The notes below the pieces were generated by a model. That model searched no databases. It had not been told where the DNA came from and saw only the letters and a list, made by a program, of their open reading frames with translations. From Marsupella aquatica (Eukaryota > Marchantiophyta): 64,000 bases of DNA. The translations under genes and the position numbers were made by a program. Each line of letters opens with the position of its first letter. Within the stretch, counting starts at the first letter, position 1. The stretch lies in assembly GCA_973895155.1 (NCBI GenBank), contig OZ316898.1, forward strand, positions 6,572,001-6,636,000. Reading direction: 5' to 3'. This document shows, piece by piece, positions 46,710 through 58,485 of this stretch.

Positions 46710-49700
46710 ATGATTCAGAGAGATCAAGGAGTGAACATTGGGCAGGTCGGTTGGGTTTTGAACCCAACCAAGGTAGTCATGGTGCCCCATGCCAAGAAAC
46801 TAACATTGGCAAAGGAGGGACAACATTTTCGATACCGTGTAGGCGAGCAGGGGAACCACGTATTCAAGTGTATATGCGCCGGTCATATATGCTCCTCGCG
46901 GTTTCTCTTCGTTCAAGTTGTTTCAAACTCACTTGAGCACCAAGCATGGCCAAAAACTCCCTGCTGATTTGTTGCAGCCAGGCCTGCCTTGGTTGAGTTC
47001 AAAACTCAACACCTCTCGTCCCGGCAAGAAACCACAGAAATGCAGCAGCAGCAGTGGTAAGAAGACGGAAGGTGCGTCATGGATTCGATTGCGGTCGACT
47101 GCCAAGCTAAGATGGCAAATGACAAAGCAGCGCAAAAAGAATCAATTGAATGTGGACTATTGCATTTCAGTTCTGGGGAAGAGGGAGCCATCGGTTCCAT
47201 CGAAATCGGTGCTTGTTCGTCTCATTAAGATCTACCACATTCGTCCAAAGGAGAAGAGTGACTGGGGCTGCTTGGTAGACGACAGTTTCTTTGAGATGTT
47301 GTAGGAGCATGTCAGCTCTGCTCCTATCACCAATGCTGTGTATCACTGGGCCGAGCATGTGCAGCAATTGCCTGCTCAGTTGCCTGTGGATCAAAAGTTG
47401 CATGCTTTGCAGGTTGATTGTCGACTATTACAGGTACTTTTTCCGCTGAGAGATGTCCCTGCCCAGTCTGTCCAACCTTCAGCAGGTGAGGAGAGTAGAG
47501 AACTCATTGTTGCAGACGCCTTGGAGTTTTTGAGGAAGAAAAGGGAAAGTTTGTTGTGGAAAGTTGGAGCAAAAGAAATCGATTTTGACCATGCCTATCC
47601 AGACTATGTGAAGTGGAAAAATGAGCAGAAGCATCTGTCAATTGTCACAGCCGGTCGGAATTGTGTGAAAGATTACATAGGTGATGGCATGTCACAAGAA
47701 GAAGCAGAGGCAGCGGTACGTAACACAATCATTTTACTTGCCTTTGCATTGTTGTGTATACTTCGCGCACAATGTTTACACCAGTTTTCATATTGCAGGC
47801 TGGGGTTCACAAAGTGTGGGTTGATACCTCAGATGAGGAGGGGTATGAGCCCACCCCTGACAAGTGGGGATTAGATTATCATGAGTCCTCTGATGAAGAA
47901 GACGCAACAGAGGTATAGTTCCTCTTCCCCTTCTGCCAATGATTTGTTTTGAATCTGCAGAGTTTGACAACATTGACCGGAATGTCTACAAAACTTCAGG
48001 TTCCTTTGAATGACAAAGTTGAAGCCAAAAAATCAGGGAAGAAAGGAAAGCCACGCAGGAAGCCAAACGAACCCAAGAAGCAGCCTCCACAGAAAATTAC
48101 GCCTCCTGTTGACACTCAGGAAGCCAATGAGGTAAAATTTGCACTTCCAATGTAAGTATCCCATTTGTATACCGTGATATCAATGTATGCACGAGTGTAT
48201 GCACGATGGTTTAGTGTTCTTAGCCCGAGTATTGCTTTTTGAGGTTCCTCCCAACAAAGAATCGAAGCCAACGAATCAAAGCGGAAAAAAAAAGAACCAA
48301 GAAATCTGTGGAGCCACCACCAAACGACAACACCACCCTTCCCGTAGATTCTCAGCAAGCTGACCAGGTAACGTTTACAGATGAAAGTTCTTTGCAACAT
48401 CTGTAAATAGTGTGGAGAATGTTTCCTATTTTATCAACACTGCAAGTTCAAGAGTAGGACATTATGTTGAATACCATGATGTTAATGTATACTTACTGTT
48501 TGAATGTGCCTGTACTCTGAGTACTGCATTTTAGGTTCCTAAATCCCATGAAGGACCTACACCCAAACAATATGTAGAGCCACCACCGAACGGCAACACC
48601 ACCCTTCCCGTAGATTCTCAGCAAGCTGACCAGGTAACGTTTACAGATGAAAGTTCTTTGCAACAACTGTAAATAGTGTGGAGAATGTTTCCTATTTTAT
48701 CAACACTGCAAGTTCAAGAGTAGGACACCAATGTTATGTTGTATACCACATGTGATGTTAATGTATACTTACTGTTTGAATGTGCCTGTACTCGAAGTAC
48801 TGCATTTTAGGTTCCTGAATCCCATGAGGGACCTACACCCGAACAATCTAAGAGGAAATCAAAGAGAACCAAGAAATTTGTACAACCACAGAAGCCCGCG
48901 CCTGAGGTAAACGTGTTTTCAATAGGCCAAGGAGGAACATTCCAGTGTAGACAGTGGTAAAAATGTATTCTATGTGTACTTATTTGATTTAAACATGCAA
49001 TCACCTTAGTTTGCAATGACAGGGACCAAAGGAAGGAGTGCAAGCAACAGCACCCCCAAAGACAGAAAAAAGTGAACCTAGACGTTCAAAGAGGAAGCAA
49101 ACAACTGCTCCCACCGAAGAGAAAATTGCCCAAACAAAAAAAGACCAGAACTAAAACCAAGGTAAGTACAAATCATTGTGTACTATGTGGCCATATTGTA
49201 TAGGGACTAAACACATGATTTGCTTGATACTGATTTCAGCCTTACAATTGCAGGATTCATCTAAACAAGTCCAGGATGTCAATGCACAACCAGCACCAGA
49301 GGGAGGTAACACTATTGATACTCAGGGTACTGCCCTTCCACCGAATGTGTCTGCAATCCCATCAGGAGAGGTGACTGCACCGGTAGGGAGCACCTTCTAT
49401 AATTGACTTTGGTGGCATGATTGATTGGTAAGATGTGTTTCTTTGCTGATTGCTTTCATATGTGAATTTGCAGGAGTACCAAAAACCACCTAATGTGCAA
49501 CCAGACCCATATGCAAGTAGACGTCGGAGAAAATTGACAGTTCGTGGGCCATTGGGCAAGGCGCAAAGTAAATTTGTAATCTCGGGGTCTGTACCACAAG
49601 AGGTCACTGTGCAGGAGGACAATATTTTGGATTCCTTGCATGCATCACAAATTCTCAAAGACTGTAGCCAGGCTGATGTTACCTCTTTTCACACGGCAAT

Positions 49701-49734
49701 CGATAAAATGATTAGTAATGTGGATGAAGTCTAG
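46710..49734 (+). pseudogene. Partner gene of the Mutator-like element, zinc-finger-like N-terminus, duplicated exons
   Basis: A multi-exon gene converging on the Mutator-like transposase. Likely exons: 46710-47715, 47799-47912, 47961-48131, 48244-48367, 48535-48633, 48811-48906, 49023-49161, 49254-49370 and 49474-49734. The N-terminus reads FRYRVGEQGNHVFKCICA, then after a frameshift near 46900 FKLFQTHLSTKHG, suggesting a C-x-C...H-x4-H finger. The middle has a helical region ending YVKWKNEQKHLSIVTAG. Downstream exons are short, Pro/Lys-rich and flanked by phase-0 introns; two of them arose by duplication of an exon-intron unit. Lesions: the frameshift, a TAG at 47302 and a slipped A9 run near 48285. 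I do not recognise the family. ATG choice (46710 or 46779) is open. Confidence 0.45.
48310..48820 (+). repeat. Tandem duplication of an exon plus intron
   Basis: About 266-276 bp are repeated: GAGCCACCACC-AACG-CAAC at 48312 and 48578, the exon end GCTGACCAGGTAACGTTTAC in both, and intron text through AAGTTCAAGAGTAGGACA. The copies are nearly identical including the intron, so the event is recent. It adds one Pro-rich exon to the partner gene and keeps phase 0. Confidence 0.88.
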
Positions 49735-49860
49735 GGTACAATTAGCAATATCCGAGGGATACTCTAGGGTACCAAGCCCTGTTTTGTCACCAATGTGTTC
49801 ATGATAATAAATATGAAATGTTCCTGCATTTCTTGCTCTCTTTGACGACTATATAACATG

Positions 49861-51345
49861 ATCTGTTCCAAAATTGGTCATAGTAGATCTGTGTCTGGGA
49901 TACAATATGTATGTTGTATTCACATTTTCTCTGACTTTACAACAAAGACGCCCCACTGTCGAATCCTTCCCACTGACGAAGATGCCCCTGCCTAAGCCTG
50001 CCCAAATGGACAAAACCTACGGAATTTGAACACATAAAACCCTTTTTCATGTATACGATTTGGACGTTGTATTCAGATTTCACACTTGGAAAAAAAATTG
50101 TCCCTCCGACTTTACGAACACGGCCTCCGCCGAAGCCTGCCCAAATGGACAAAACCTACGGAATTTGAACACAGAAAACCCTTTTTCATGCATACAATGT
50201 GGACGTTGTATTCCGATTTCACACTTGGAAAAACAATTGTCCCTCCCCTCCGACTTTACAAACACGCCCTCCGCCGAAGCTTGCCCAAATGGACAAAACC
50301 TACGGAATTTGAACACAGAAAAACCTTTTTCATGTATACAATGTGGACGTTGTATTCCAATTTCACACTTGGAAAAGCAATTGTCCCTCCCCTCCGACTT
50401 TATGAACACGCCCTCCAATGAAGCCTGCCCAAATGGACAAAACCTACGGAATTTGAACACAGAAAACCCTTTTTCATGTATACGATTTGGACGTTGTATT
50501 CACATATGGATCTGTTCCAAAAATGGTCATAGTAGATCTGTGTCTGGGATACAATATGTATGTTGTATTCACATTTTCTCTGACTTTACAACAAAGACGC
50601 CCCACTGTCGAATTCTTCCAACTAACGAAGATGCCCCTGCCTAAGCCTGCCCAAATGGACAAAACCTACGGAATTTGAACACATAAAACCCTTTTTCATG
50701 TATACGATTTGGACGTTGTATTCAGATTTCACACTTGGAAAAAAAATTGTCCCTCCAACTTTACGAACACGGCCTCCGCCGAAGCCTGCCCAAATGGACA
50801 AAACCTACGGAATTTGAACACAGAAAACCCTTTTTCATGTATACAATGTGGACGCTGTATTCCGATTTCACACTTGGAAAAACAATTGTCCCTCCCCTCC
50901 GACTTTACAAACACGCCCTCCGCCGAAGTTTGCCCAAATGGACAAAACCTACAGAATTTGAACACAGAAAAACCTTTTTCATGTATACAATGTGGACGTT
51001 GTATTCCAATTTCACACTTGGAAAAGCAATTGTCCCTCCCCTCCGACTTTATGAACACGCCCTCCGCCGAAGCCTGCCCAAATGGACAAAACCTACAGAA
51101 TTTGAACACAGAAAACCCTTTTTCATGTATACGATTTGGACGTTGTATTCAGATTTCACACTTGGAAAAAAAATTGTCCCTCCAACTTTACAAACACGGC
51201 CTCCGCCGAAGCCTGCCCAAATGCACAAACCTATGGAGTTTCAACATAGAAATACCTTTTTCATGTATACACTTTGGACGTTGTATTCAGATTTCACACT
51301 TGGAAAAAAAATTGTTTCACTTGAACTTTACAAAGACAGTCGGGA
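49861..51345. repeat. Higher-order tandem array between convergent genes (649-bp unit of ~140-bp monomers)
   Basis: Two 649-bp units start at 49861 and 50510, followed by partial monomers to about 51345. Each is built of monomers of 136-146 bp carrying GGACGTTGTATTC, TTTCACACTTGGAAAA, CCGAAGCCTGCCCAAATGG and GGAATTTGAACACA. Monomers differ in length by a few bases, so no reading frame is preserved between them. Nevertheless frames of up to 283 codons stay open on plus and up to 126 on minus, because the monomer is poor in stops. I treat these as non-coding satellite. Confidence 0.92.
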
Positions 51346-51586
51346 CTAAATGGAAAAAAACATGCCATATTCAACACTTTAATAATCATACAGCACATGC
51401 ACCATGGAAGGCATACTCAGACCTAACAATTGCAAATAAAAGGCTTCACTCCTCATTGGATGGAATACAACATCCACTTTGTAACAATTTGAACTCATTC
51501 AAGGTAGTGTTTAGGTCCATGCACAAATGTGCCCTACTACCATCTAACTTCCCAATATAGTGAATAGTAGACTGTGATGTATATGT
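51346..51586. other. Short spacer between array and Mutator-like gene
   Basis: Contains GGAATACAACATCC at 51465, an inverted relative of the monomer motif. No coding content is seen. Confidence 0.4.
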
Positions 51587-54500
51587 CTATTCTATGATAT
51601 TTACTTCATGAGGTAGCCCAAAATAAGGGCAATTATCAGCAGCTTCTTCAGCAAGTTCAGTGATGTGCCGGGCCCACTCATAATCCAAGGAGTTTTGAAT
51701 GCGTGGATTGGAAGGCATAGTACCACTGCCTATTGTTGGTGCTCCAACGGTGACAAGCCACTCACTTTCTCCAGCATTGTTCACATTGTCATGCTCTTCC
51801 CCTTCCACCTGCGCATTACAATAACACTAGAATAAGTAAACAAATTCTTATGAAACTAGGACTTTTATATGGACCTTCTCTAGCTTGCAACATTATAACA
51901 TTTGGTACCTGCTCATCATCTTCAGTTGCTTGGGCAACTGAAACTTCTTTGCAAGATCGTTTGTTGTGGCCAACCTTTCTGCACCTACTGCACGTACACT
52001 TTACATTACCCCGCTTCCTTTTCTTAGGTAGGATCTCAACCATTGGGAGGCCACTCGCAGAGTTTGCACCTGGAAACGGAATGCCTCTCTCATTGTCATC
52101 ATCCATTGGATATCTGAGACATAGCCTTCCTGTTGGATCAAGATGGAGGTCCTCCCCATTCCCTAAAGCCCTGGAACGAGTTTCCCCATGAATTCAGACC
52201 ATTTGATGTCGCCCATTCACTATAGCAGGCTCTGGAGCATGACAACTTAAGCTCAATGGAACGTGAGTGGAAACAAAGCTAGGTAATACACCATCATAAA
52301 GTAAAACCAAAGACTGTGTCCGCCAGCATTTATGAAAATGCCTAGCCGGATTCGCAAGTTGGTATTGTATCGTAGTTGTGCTGGTTTTGACAGTGGTTCT
52401 TGTCTGCATGCAACCTCTATTCTCCTGTCTTTAAACTTTTGTTGAATGTACACCCAAAGAGCCACCAACAACTTTCCAGGTGCTAGCAGACGGAATGGTA
52501 ATAATCCAGAATTTGCTTGCTCGGCTGGATTACTTGTGACCTTACCCATGCGAGGGAGTGGGAATGCATGCCTGGCATAACATTTCACATCCAGACCGCG
52601 GATGTAATGTGCTGCATCAACTCCCTTGCCGGCTATCAATGAACCAGACAGTCGATCTAGCACAGACTCATATCTGAATTGAAAGAGACAGAATACATGA
52701 GTGACACTGTTTACAGAGACAAAATACATCAAGCACAATGTCAAAATATATAGAATACATCAATTACAATGTCTAAATAGGCAAATTGCTTTCATATTGG
52801 TCCTAGTGAGTATATTTACTTACTGGTGCACATCATTGGCATAGACACATCCGTAGAAGAATTCACTTGTTGTTCTACCATGCCTGGTCTTCACGTTTGC
52901 CCTCAAATGATTTGCGCACTGTGCATGGATCTTTCCTACTATCCAAAAATTAAAAATTAGATTTTGTACTCCAGTTAGCACTGTATCATCAAAACTCTCA
53001 AATTTGACAGAATTAAGCAATCTAAGTGTGGAAGGGTGTTACCTGGCCAAATCTAACTTACAGCAGCAGTGAGACCCTTTTGACGATCTGACATGATGAC
53101 AATGTCTTGACTACCAATGCCATATACATCTCTGTCCATTAATTCTAGAAACCAAAGCCACTTCTCTGTGTTTTCAACTGGTGCTACTCCATAGCAAAGT
53201 ATGACACCGTTTGAGTTCCCATCCAGGCATGTAGCTAAAAATAGTTGAGTTGGATATTTTCTATTCTTGGTGTGACAAGCATCTAAATTAACCATCGGCT
53301 AAGTATAGTTAAGTGCTTTCCTGGTGGCAGATGGACATATGAATGCTCTACAAAAAATGGTGGAGTCCTCCATAGTGCACCAATGTGCAACACAGCCAGG
53401 GTCTGTCTCCCGAATCCTGTCAATCAATGTTGGGATCATCTGAAAAGATGATTTATGTGAGCCAGCGGTCCAATGCCCTACAAGATCTTTGCCCCGCCAC
53501 ATTTGCTGGTAGTTACTTCCTCGCTTGTAGTCACCTTGGAAACCAGACAGCAATTTCTTCACAGGCATTTTCAGATTTCTGATGATTCTTGGAGCCAATG
53601 TTACCCCCAACCATGCAGACTTGTGAGTAGGAGCTCTCCACTTGTGAATGTGAGTAGCACAAGTATGTGTTAGTTCACATACACTGATAATATGACCCCC
53701 ACCCTTCACTCTACTGCAACGTACTCTGAAAGGACATTCCTCCTCTGAGTAAAGCAAGTCTTCTGGTCCTGGTTGAGAGGGCTTAGATCTGGACAACTGT
53801 CCACAAGCTCCAATTGCAGATGGCTTCCTAGCTTTCTGTTGACCAGGTTTACGTGGGTGTTGCGAACCAGGTAACCAAACGCTAGTGGGTTGGACTATGG
53901 ACTTTGGTCTGTTGTGCACAACTCTTCCTTGTGTAGACAAAACAATATTTCTGTGCACAGTTTGTTGTACAGATATAGGTGCATTTTGGTGCACGGATTG
54001 TTGTGTAGACAATGACACATTTGTCTGCATGGTGTTTGCTTGAATTGCTGAAAGCGGTGCACGAGGTTGCTGACGAGCAAGAGTGATCTGATTAATGGCA
54101 TTATGAAATTGACGATCTTCAATCTGCAAAACCCCATGATTGTACACACCAAGAATTTGAGCAAGTGATTGTAGCATGTCCCAAAATAAAAAAGGTGGTG
54201 GCATTGGTGGCAATGGCAGCGGCAGCACACACCTCTGCTTGACTGCGATATCTATTCTCTTGTTGTGTAGTTTGCTGCAATGTCTGAGACCTTGGTCCTT
54301 TCGATCGTCTTCCACTCCAATGGCCATATCTGCTATGAAACTCATGCTCACCTTCTGACTCTTCATCATCTTCCTCAAATTGAAGCTGCCACTGGTTTGG
54401 TTCCTCCGTAGCATGTGAACCAATGCTGTCATTGTCACCATGGTCATCACAAGCTGCCTCATCATCGACTACCTGTTTCGATCTAGCAATCTTTCCAAAC

Positions 54501-54667
54501 CTGCATACACAAATACATCGATTTGCAAACGTCTTGTATCTGGACATGGCTCGACCATTCATCACAGCCAGAGAATCTAGGCACCGATCAAACTCTTCAA
54601 AGCTATTGAAGTGCTCTCCCAACTTGATTCGAGCAGCCTCTGCTGCCACTGTAATAGAGGAAGACAT
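51587..54667 (-). pseudogene. Mutator-like (MULE) transposase, degraded
   Basis: Exons run from ATG 54667 to 54233, intron 54124-54232, a long exon from 54123, then further exons ending in 51808-51587. A Gln/Pro-rich N-terminal part is followed by a Cys/His pattern ECPFRVRCSRVKGGGHIISV...HTCATHIH (the MULE N-terminal zinc domain). Next comes the catalytic start MVNLDACHTKNRKYPTQL with the first Asp, and IVIMSDRQKGL with the second, then IHAQCANHLRANVK. A later exon has SNPAEQANS (expected Glu region), and a CCHC-like knuckle CSRCRKVGHNKRSC follows. Lesions: TAG at 53299 just before the first catalytic Asp, a frameshift near 52380 and a TGA near 52194. An upstream open frame at 54757-55079 may be an extra 5' exon. 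Intact MULEs encode one 600-1000-residue protein of this layout. Confidence 0.8.
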
Positions 54668-55672
54668 GTCATCACGTTACAATATGTATACAATGACATC
54701 AATGTTTATGTGCAGAAGCTACATGCCTGGATGGGAACTCAAACGGTGTCATACTTTCAAATCACATTGGACTGACACACATTGTATGAAAATAAGAAAT
54801 GTCCAGACAATCTGATGGCACCTTCTTCAGCAGTTCTGCCATCCAATATCCTCGGGGGGTTCTCAACATTCTTTCGAGCCCTTTGACGTTCTTGTGTGTC
54901 CTGCATTTGTGCCCTCTCATGATAGGGGACATTGACTTCCCAAACATCACCTCTGGTCCACAAATGCATTCATTTGAGTCATTGTCCTCCATGCCTGACA
55001 CTGTCCCTCTAAGCGTACTATATATACACATTAGGGGAGTGGAAACACTCACGACCCTACCGTGCGAGCTCATGCGCAAAGCATGTGCACAAAAAAAGTG
55101 TCGTGTGAAATGACAGGAACGTGCAAAAGTTCTGTAACATGTCAGTGATTTGGCGGGTCATCCTCTAAACACATTAACCACCCTGTATTCTATTCAAGAT
55201 ATAAGCATGTTTAGCTTTTCCGCGCCTAAGCCAACGGTTACTCCAAACCCTAATTTGTTTAACTATATATAATCTAATACATTTTTTATACATGGTTGTA
55301 AATGTCTACACCGCTTTGTATATGTTGTGGTTGCACTATGCTTGGTTCATCCAACATTGTGGTCCTTGTATACAGTGATGTCAATGTATACATGATCTAA
55401 CTGTGAGGCTCTATTTCATCGTGCGGCCGCACAACATAAGGTTTGTTTGACATCACGGTTCATGTTTGTACGCATTGTTGTCAATGTCTACATTGCGGGA
55501 TACATTGATTCACTCGGAACTGCGATCGTAGTCGACCGCATTCGGCGACGCGGTCGGACATTGAAGAACAGTAGAACATGCTGCGTTTTACAGTGATAAT
55601 CTCGCATTATAAGAACTGCACTATGTGTTAGAAGAACATATCACACGAAATGGTACCTCTGGTGGGCCCGAA
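54668..55672. other. Upstream region of the Mutator-like gene
   Basis: Holds an ambiguous minus-strand frame (54757-55079, MEDNDSNECICGPEVMFGK) that could be a 5' exon, then spacer rich in GTATAC and TGTCAATGTCTACA words. No long terminal inverted repeat partner could be found by eye near 45.7-46.7 kb. Confidence 0.4.
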
Positions 55673-55760
55673 GGTCCACTGGGAGGGCGTGGGAAACTTT
55701 TGGTCCATTAAGAGAGAAAGTTACATTTGGAGGTCCACTAAGTATATCTCTCACAATATT
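55673..55760 (-). repeat. Right copy of the 87-bp long-range inverted repeat
   Basis: Inverse of 33854-33940 with about three differences: one 1-bp indel and two substitutions. It ends the block of transposon genes. Confidence 0.85.
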
Positions 55761-56933
55761 TAGTATTCTTAATCATCAAGACATCAAGTTATGGGCCTCA
55801 AACTCCCAAGGACCACCAAAAATAGGAGCAATTATTATGGTCCTCAAACTCTCCAAAGGACCACCAAAAATAGGAGCGGTGGTCCATGCTTCAGTCTCAT
55901 TTGCAAATGTAAGCATGTCAAATGAAATACTGACGACGTGTAAAATACTTGGCAAATGTAAGCCTGTCAAATGAAATACGGGCGACGTGTAAAGTCCTTT
56001 TCCTTACGTCATCGTCTAGGTTGTCGTCTATCGCGTCTGCTGTCGTCCATCATTGGTGAATAGTGTCGATCATTTTTTTGTCGGTACCGTATATCCCATC
56101 CCAGATTCCTTCTCAGGGGTGGGCGGGGAGTGGGGGCACACTAATACTTTCATGGAACTCCCCCGTTATGTCCTTCGCCCCTTTTTCGCACCCCACAAAT
56201 CCCACAATCTTCTGATGTCGTTGTTTTAGTGGATTTCCGTTCGTCGTGTCTTCGTGGAACGTTCATTTCTCACATTTCTTCGAGACCTCGACCTTGGTGT
56301 TGCTCTTTCTCTCCCTCCGTCTCGGCTCAGCCTTGTCGCATCATTCTGCCCTAGGCGAGTCTTCGGACTCCTGCTTCTCATCGTGATCATACCTTCCGTG
56401 CTTGCTTCTAGGTCGCACAAATTTTAGTCTTTGTGTAGAGTTCATTGCCGTTCCTCATCGCTTCGTGAATCTGTGTTTCTCCCAATTACTTCCAGTTTCT
56501 CGAGGTCGTTGTTGTTTCGCTTTCCCTCTCTCCGTCTCGCTGCACAGTCTGTTGCATGTGCCGTGGGTGAGCGTTGGGGCTATGTACGATCATTGTGTTG
56601 CTGCCCTTCATGAGGTCGTCGTGGCAGGCGAAGGTCCTGCCTAGTCAGTGAGTGATGATCTAGGGTACCGTGCTTGACCTGTTATTGGAGTGCGCTCTTT
56701 GGTGGTCTCAAAGTCCTCCAACGAATGGACCACGGGGTCCTGCTATATTGCTTTGTTTATAATCTCTGCTTGGAGGTTTCTACTACATTGCATAGGGACA
56801 GGTTTTGACGGACGCTCAAAACGGTGTGATTCCTTTGAGTTGGACTTCACATTTCTCCTGGGGACGTGATCCGCAGGGTGGAAACAGCATTTTGAGATAT
56901 CGTTGGAGGACAGGTATCCGGTAGTCAGACAGG
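55761..56933. other. Spacer and 5' region of the KDEL-receptor gene
   Basis: A ~58-bp segment with AGGACCACCAAAAATAGGAGC is doubled at about 55799-55880. A second pair with AAATGTAAGC-TGTCAAATGAAATAC lies at 55904-55990. The part from about 56400 on is CT-rich and probably includes the KDEL-receptor leader. No other gene is seen. Confidence 0.45.
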
Positions 56934-57587
56934 ATGAATATATTCAGGCTTGCCGGGGACATGTCCCACCTCATGAGTATTGTCGTGCTTCTTCTTAAAG
57001 TCCATACGATCAAATCTTGTGCGGGTATTTCTTTGAAGACACAGGAATTGTATGTGCTGGTGTTCGTGACTCGATACCTCGACCTATTTACCAGTTACAT
57101 CTCTATCTACAACACTACTATGAAATTGGTTTTCTTGGCGACGTCGATTTCGATTGTTCTTTACATGAGGTATGATAAGGCGGTGAAGGTGTCGTACGAC
57201 AAAGACCACGACACTTTTCGGAACTATTTTCTGATCATTCCGTGTTTCCTTTTGGCTCTTGTCTTGAACGACAAGTTCACTGTTCGAGAGGTGCTGTGGA
57301 CATTCTCGATATATTTGGAAGCTATGGCTATCATTCCCCAGCTGGTTTTGATCCAGAGGACTAAGAACATTGATAACCTGACTGGTAACTACGTGTTCTT
57401 CCTCGGCGCTTATCGAGCTTTGTATTTATTGAACTGGATCTACCGCTACTTCACAGATCCCAAATATCACTGGGGGCGAGGAATTGCTTCGGGAGCAGGG
57501 ATTGTTCAAACTCTTCTTTATGCCGATTTTTTCTACTACTATATCAGAAGCTGGAGGAGGAACGAGAGGCTCAATCTACCAGCCTAG
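56934..57587 (+). CDS. ERD2: ER lumen protein-retaining (KDEL) receptor
   Basis: 217 residues, the usual length for the family. The receptor binds K/HDEL tails of escaped ER proteins in the cis-Golgi and returns them in COPI vesicles. The start MNIFRLAGDMSHLMSIVVLLL, the CAGISLKTQELYVLVFVTRYLD segment (here CAGISLKTQELY then VFVTRYLDLF), WTFSIYLEAMAIIPQL and TGNYVFFLGAYRALYLLNWI are all hallmarks; seven hydrophobic segments can be counted. The tail RSWRRNERLNLPA is basic. The coding region is a single uninterrupted exon, in contrast to the heavily split golgin gene; this could be an old retrocopy or normal for this lineage. No lesion is seen. Confidence 0.95.
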   Translation: MNIFRLAGDMSHLMSIVVLLLKVHTIKSCAGISLKTQELYVLVFVTRYLDLFTSYISIYNTTMKLVFLATSISIVLYMRYDKAVKVSYDKDHDTFRNYFLIIPCFLLALVLNDKFTVREVLWTFSIYLEAMAIIPQLVLIQRTKNIDNLTGNYVFFLGAYRALYLLNWIYRYFTDPKYHWGRGIASGAGIVQTLLYADFFYYYIRSWRRNERLNLPA

Positions 57588-58330
57588 GCTACACCATTTC
57601 TTGTCAGACGATTTTGGATGCGATCTGGATCATTTGAACGTGCCTGCAAGTGGAGCGATTTGGAGGGCACTCCTCCAGATACTGGGTCTGATAGATGACT
57701 TCCCTGCCTCGTTCAAAGAATGCGCATTGGCAGGTGGTCTTGTCGAGATGATCAGTGAGGCGAACGATTGCCGCTCAGGCGCAAGGCTACGAATCTTTGA
57801 TCTTGTATATCACCCATCTGGCGGCTTTCGAAGGATACTTGTAATGCTTTCCCTTGAAGGTATCCATTAAGCAGAGTTGTAGATCTGGAGATTTATAGAG
57901 ATTGCTAAGTAGTTTACTTCGCATGATTGCGATTCATCAGCAGACGGCTAGAGCTGGAGATTTGTGGAGATTGCCAACTAGGTTAATTCACATGATTCCA
58001 TTCGGAGGATCTGATCTTACACCGCCTCCCCCTCTGTTATTCGTCAGGATTCGTATTGGCTACTTCATTTCATTTTTGGTCGAGGTAGCCACATCAATTC
58101 CCGGGACAACTCGTGGAATTTGACAACGTAGGAAAGAATGAGAAGGAGAAACACAGACCGGGATTGAGAGGCTTCAGTAGTTACTTTTTAAACTCAATAA
58201 AGTGACTCAAGATTTCAGTATGAAATTGGAACTTTGTTTGCCTCATTCCTTGTGCAGAAACACGAGATCGGCACTTGTTACTTTCATATGGGAACTTTGT
58301 TTCTCCGAAGTCGTATTGTTTTAGGTTTCT
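57588..58330 (+). other. Probable 3' region of the KDEL-receptor gene
   Basis: An overlapping open frame continues to 57870 in another frame, but it has no family resemblance and starts inside the receptor gene. Two related stretches with GAGCTGGAGATTTGTGGAGATTGC-type sequence lie at 57880-57975. An AATAAA-like word (CTCAATAAAGTG) at about 58193 could serve polyadenylation. Confidence 0.4.
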
Positions 58331-58344
58331 TTCATGAGCAATCC

Positions 58345-58485
58345 GTGTTCTGGCTCAACAGACGTTTTGAACCTGTGATGTGCCTCCTCGAGTTGATAAA
58401 ACGTACCGAGTAATTGATTAGCAGAATTGTCCGTGGCTGATCGACTTTTGCATGTTGTCTGACCTTAGGTGAGCTCATTAACGTT
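58345..58485 (+). repeat. Segment shared with the 3' flank of eS10 (63510-63645)
   Basis: Both segments share GTTTTGAACCTGTGA, GCCGAATTGTCCG/GCAGAATTGTCCG and CTCATCAAC/CTCATTAACG in order over about 130 bp and lie in the same orientation downstream of a gene. It is probably a dispersed non-coding repeat. Confidence 0.65.

Larger units (their letters stand above)
33854..55760. mobile_element. Candidate ~21.9-kb composite element bounded by inverted repeats
   Basis: Positions 33854-33940 and 55673-55760 are inverted copies of one another with about three differences in 87 bp. Between them lie all the transposon genes of the window and no recognised host gene. This fits either the terminal repeats of a giant transposon or two oppositely oriented copies of a small repeat that happen to flank nested insertions. 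No target duplication directly abuts the repeats, although ATCAARTTATGGGCC occurs in direct orientation just outside both (33807-33821 and 55783-55797). Confidence 0.35.

Noticed and set aside
50060-51560. 194- and 283-codon plus-strand frames with repeating CPNGQN...CGRCIPISHLEK segments that look like a zinc-repeat protein
   Set aside because: They follow the satellite monomers. Equally long frames exist in the other plus frame and on minus, and the monomer lengths are not all multiples of three.
57484-57870. 128-codon plus-strand frame overlapping the end of the KDEL receptor
   Set aside because: It begins inside the receptor gene in another frame and then covers its 3' region; no recognisable motif.
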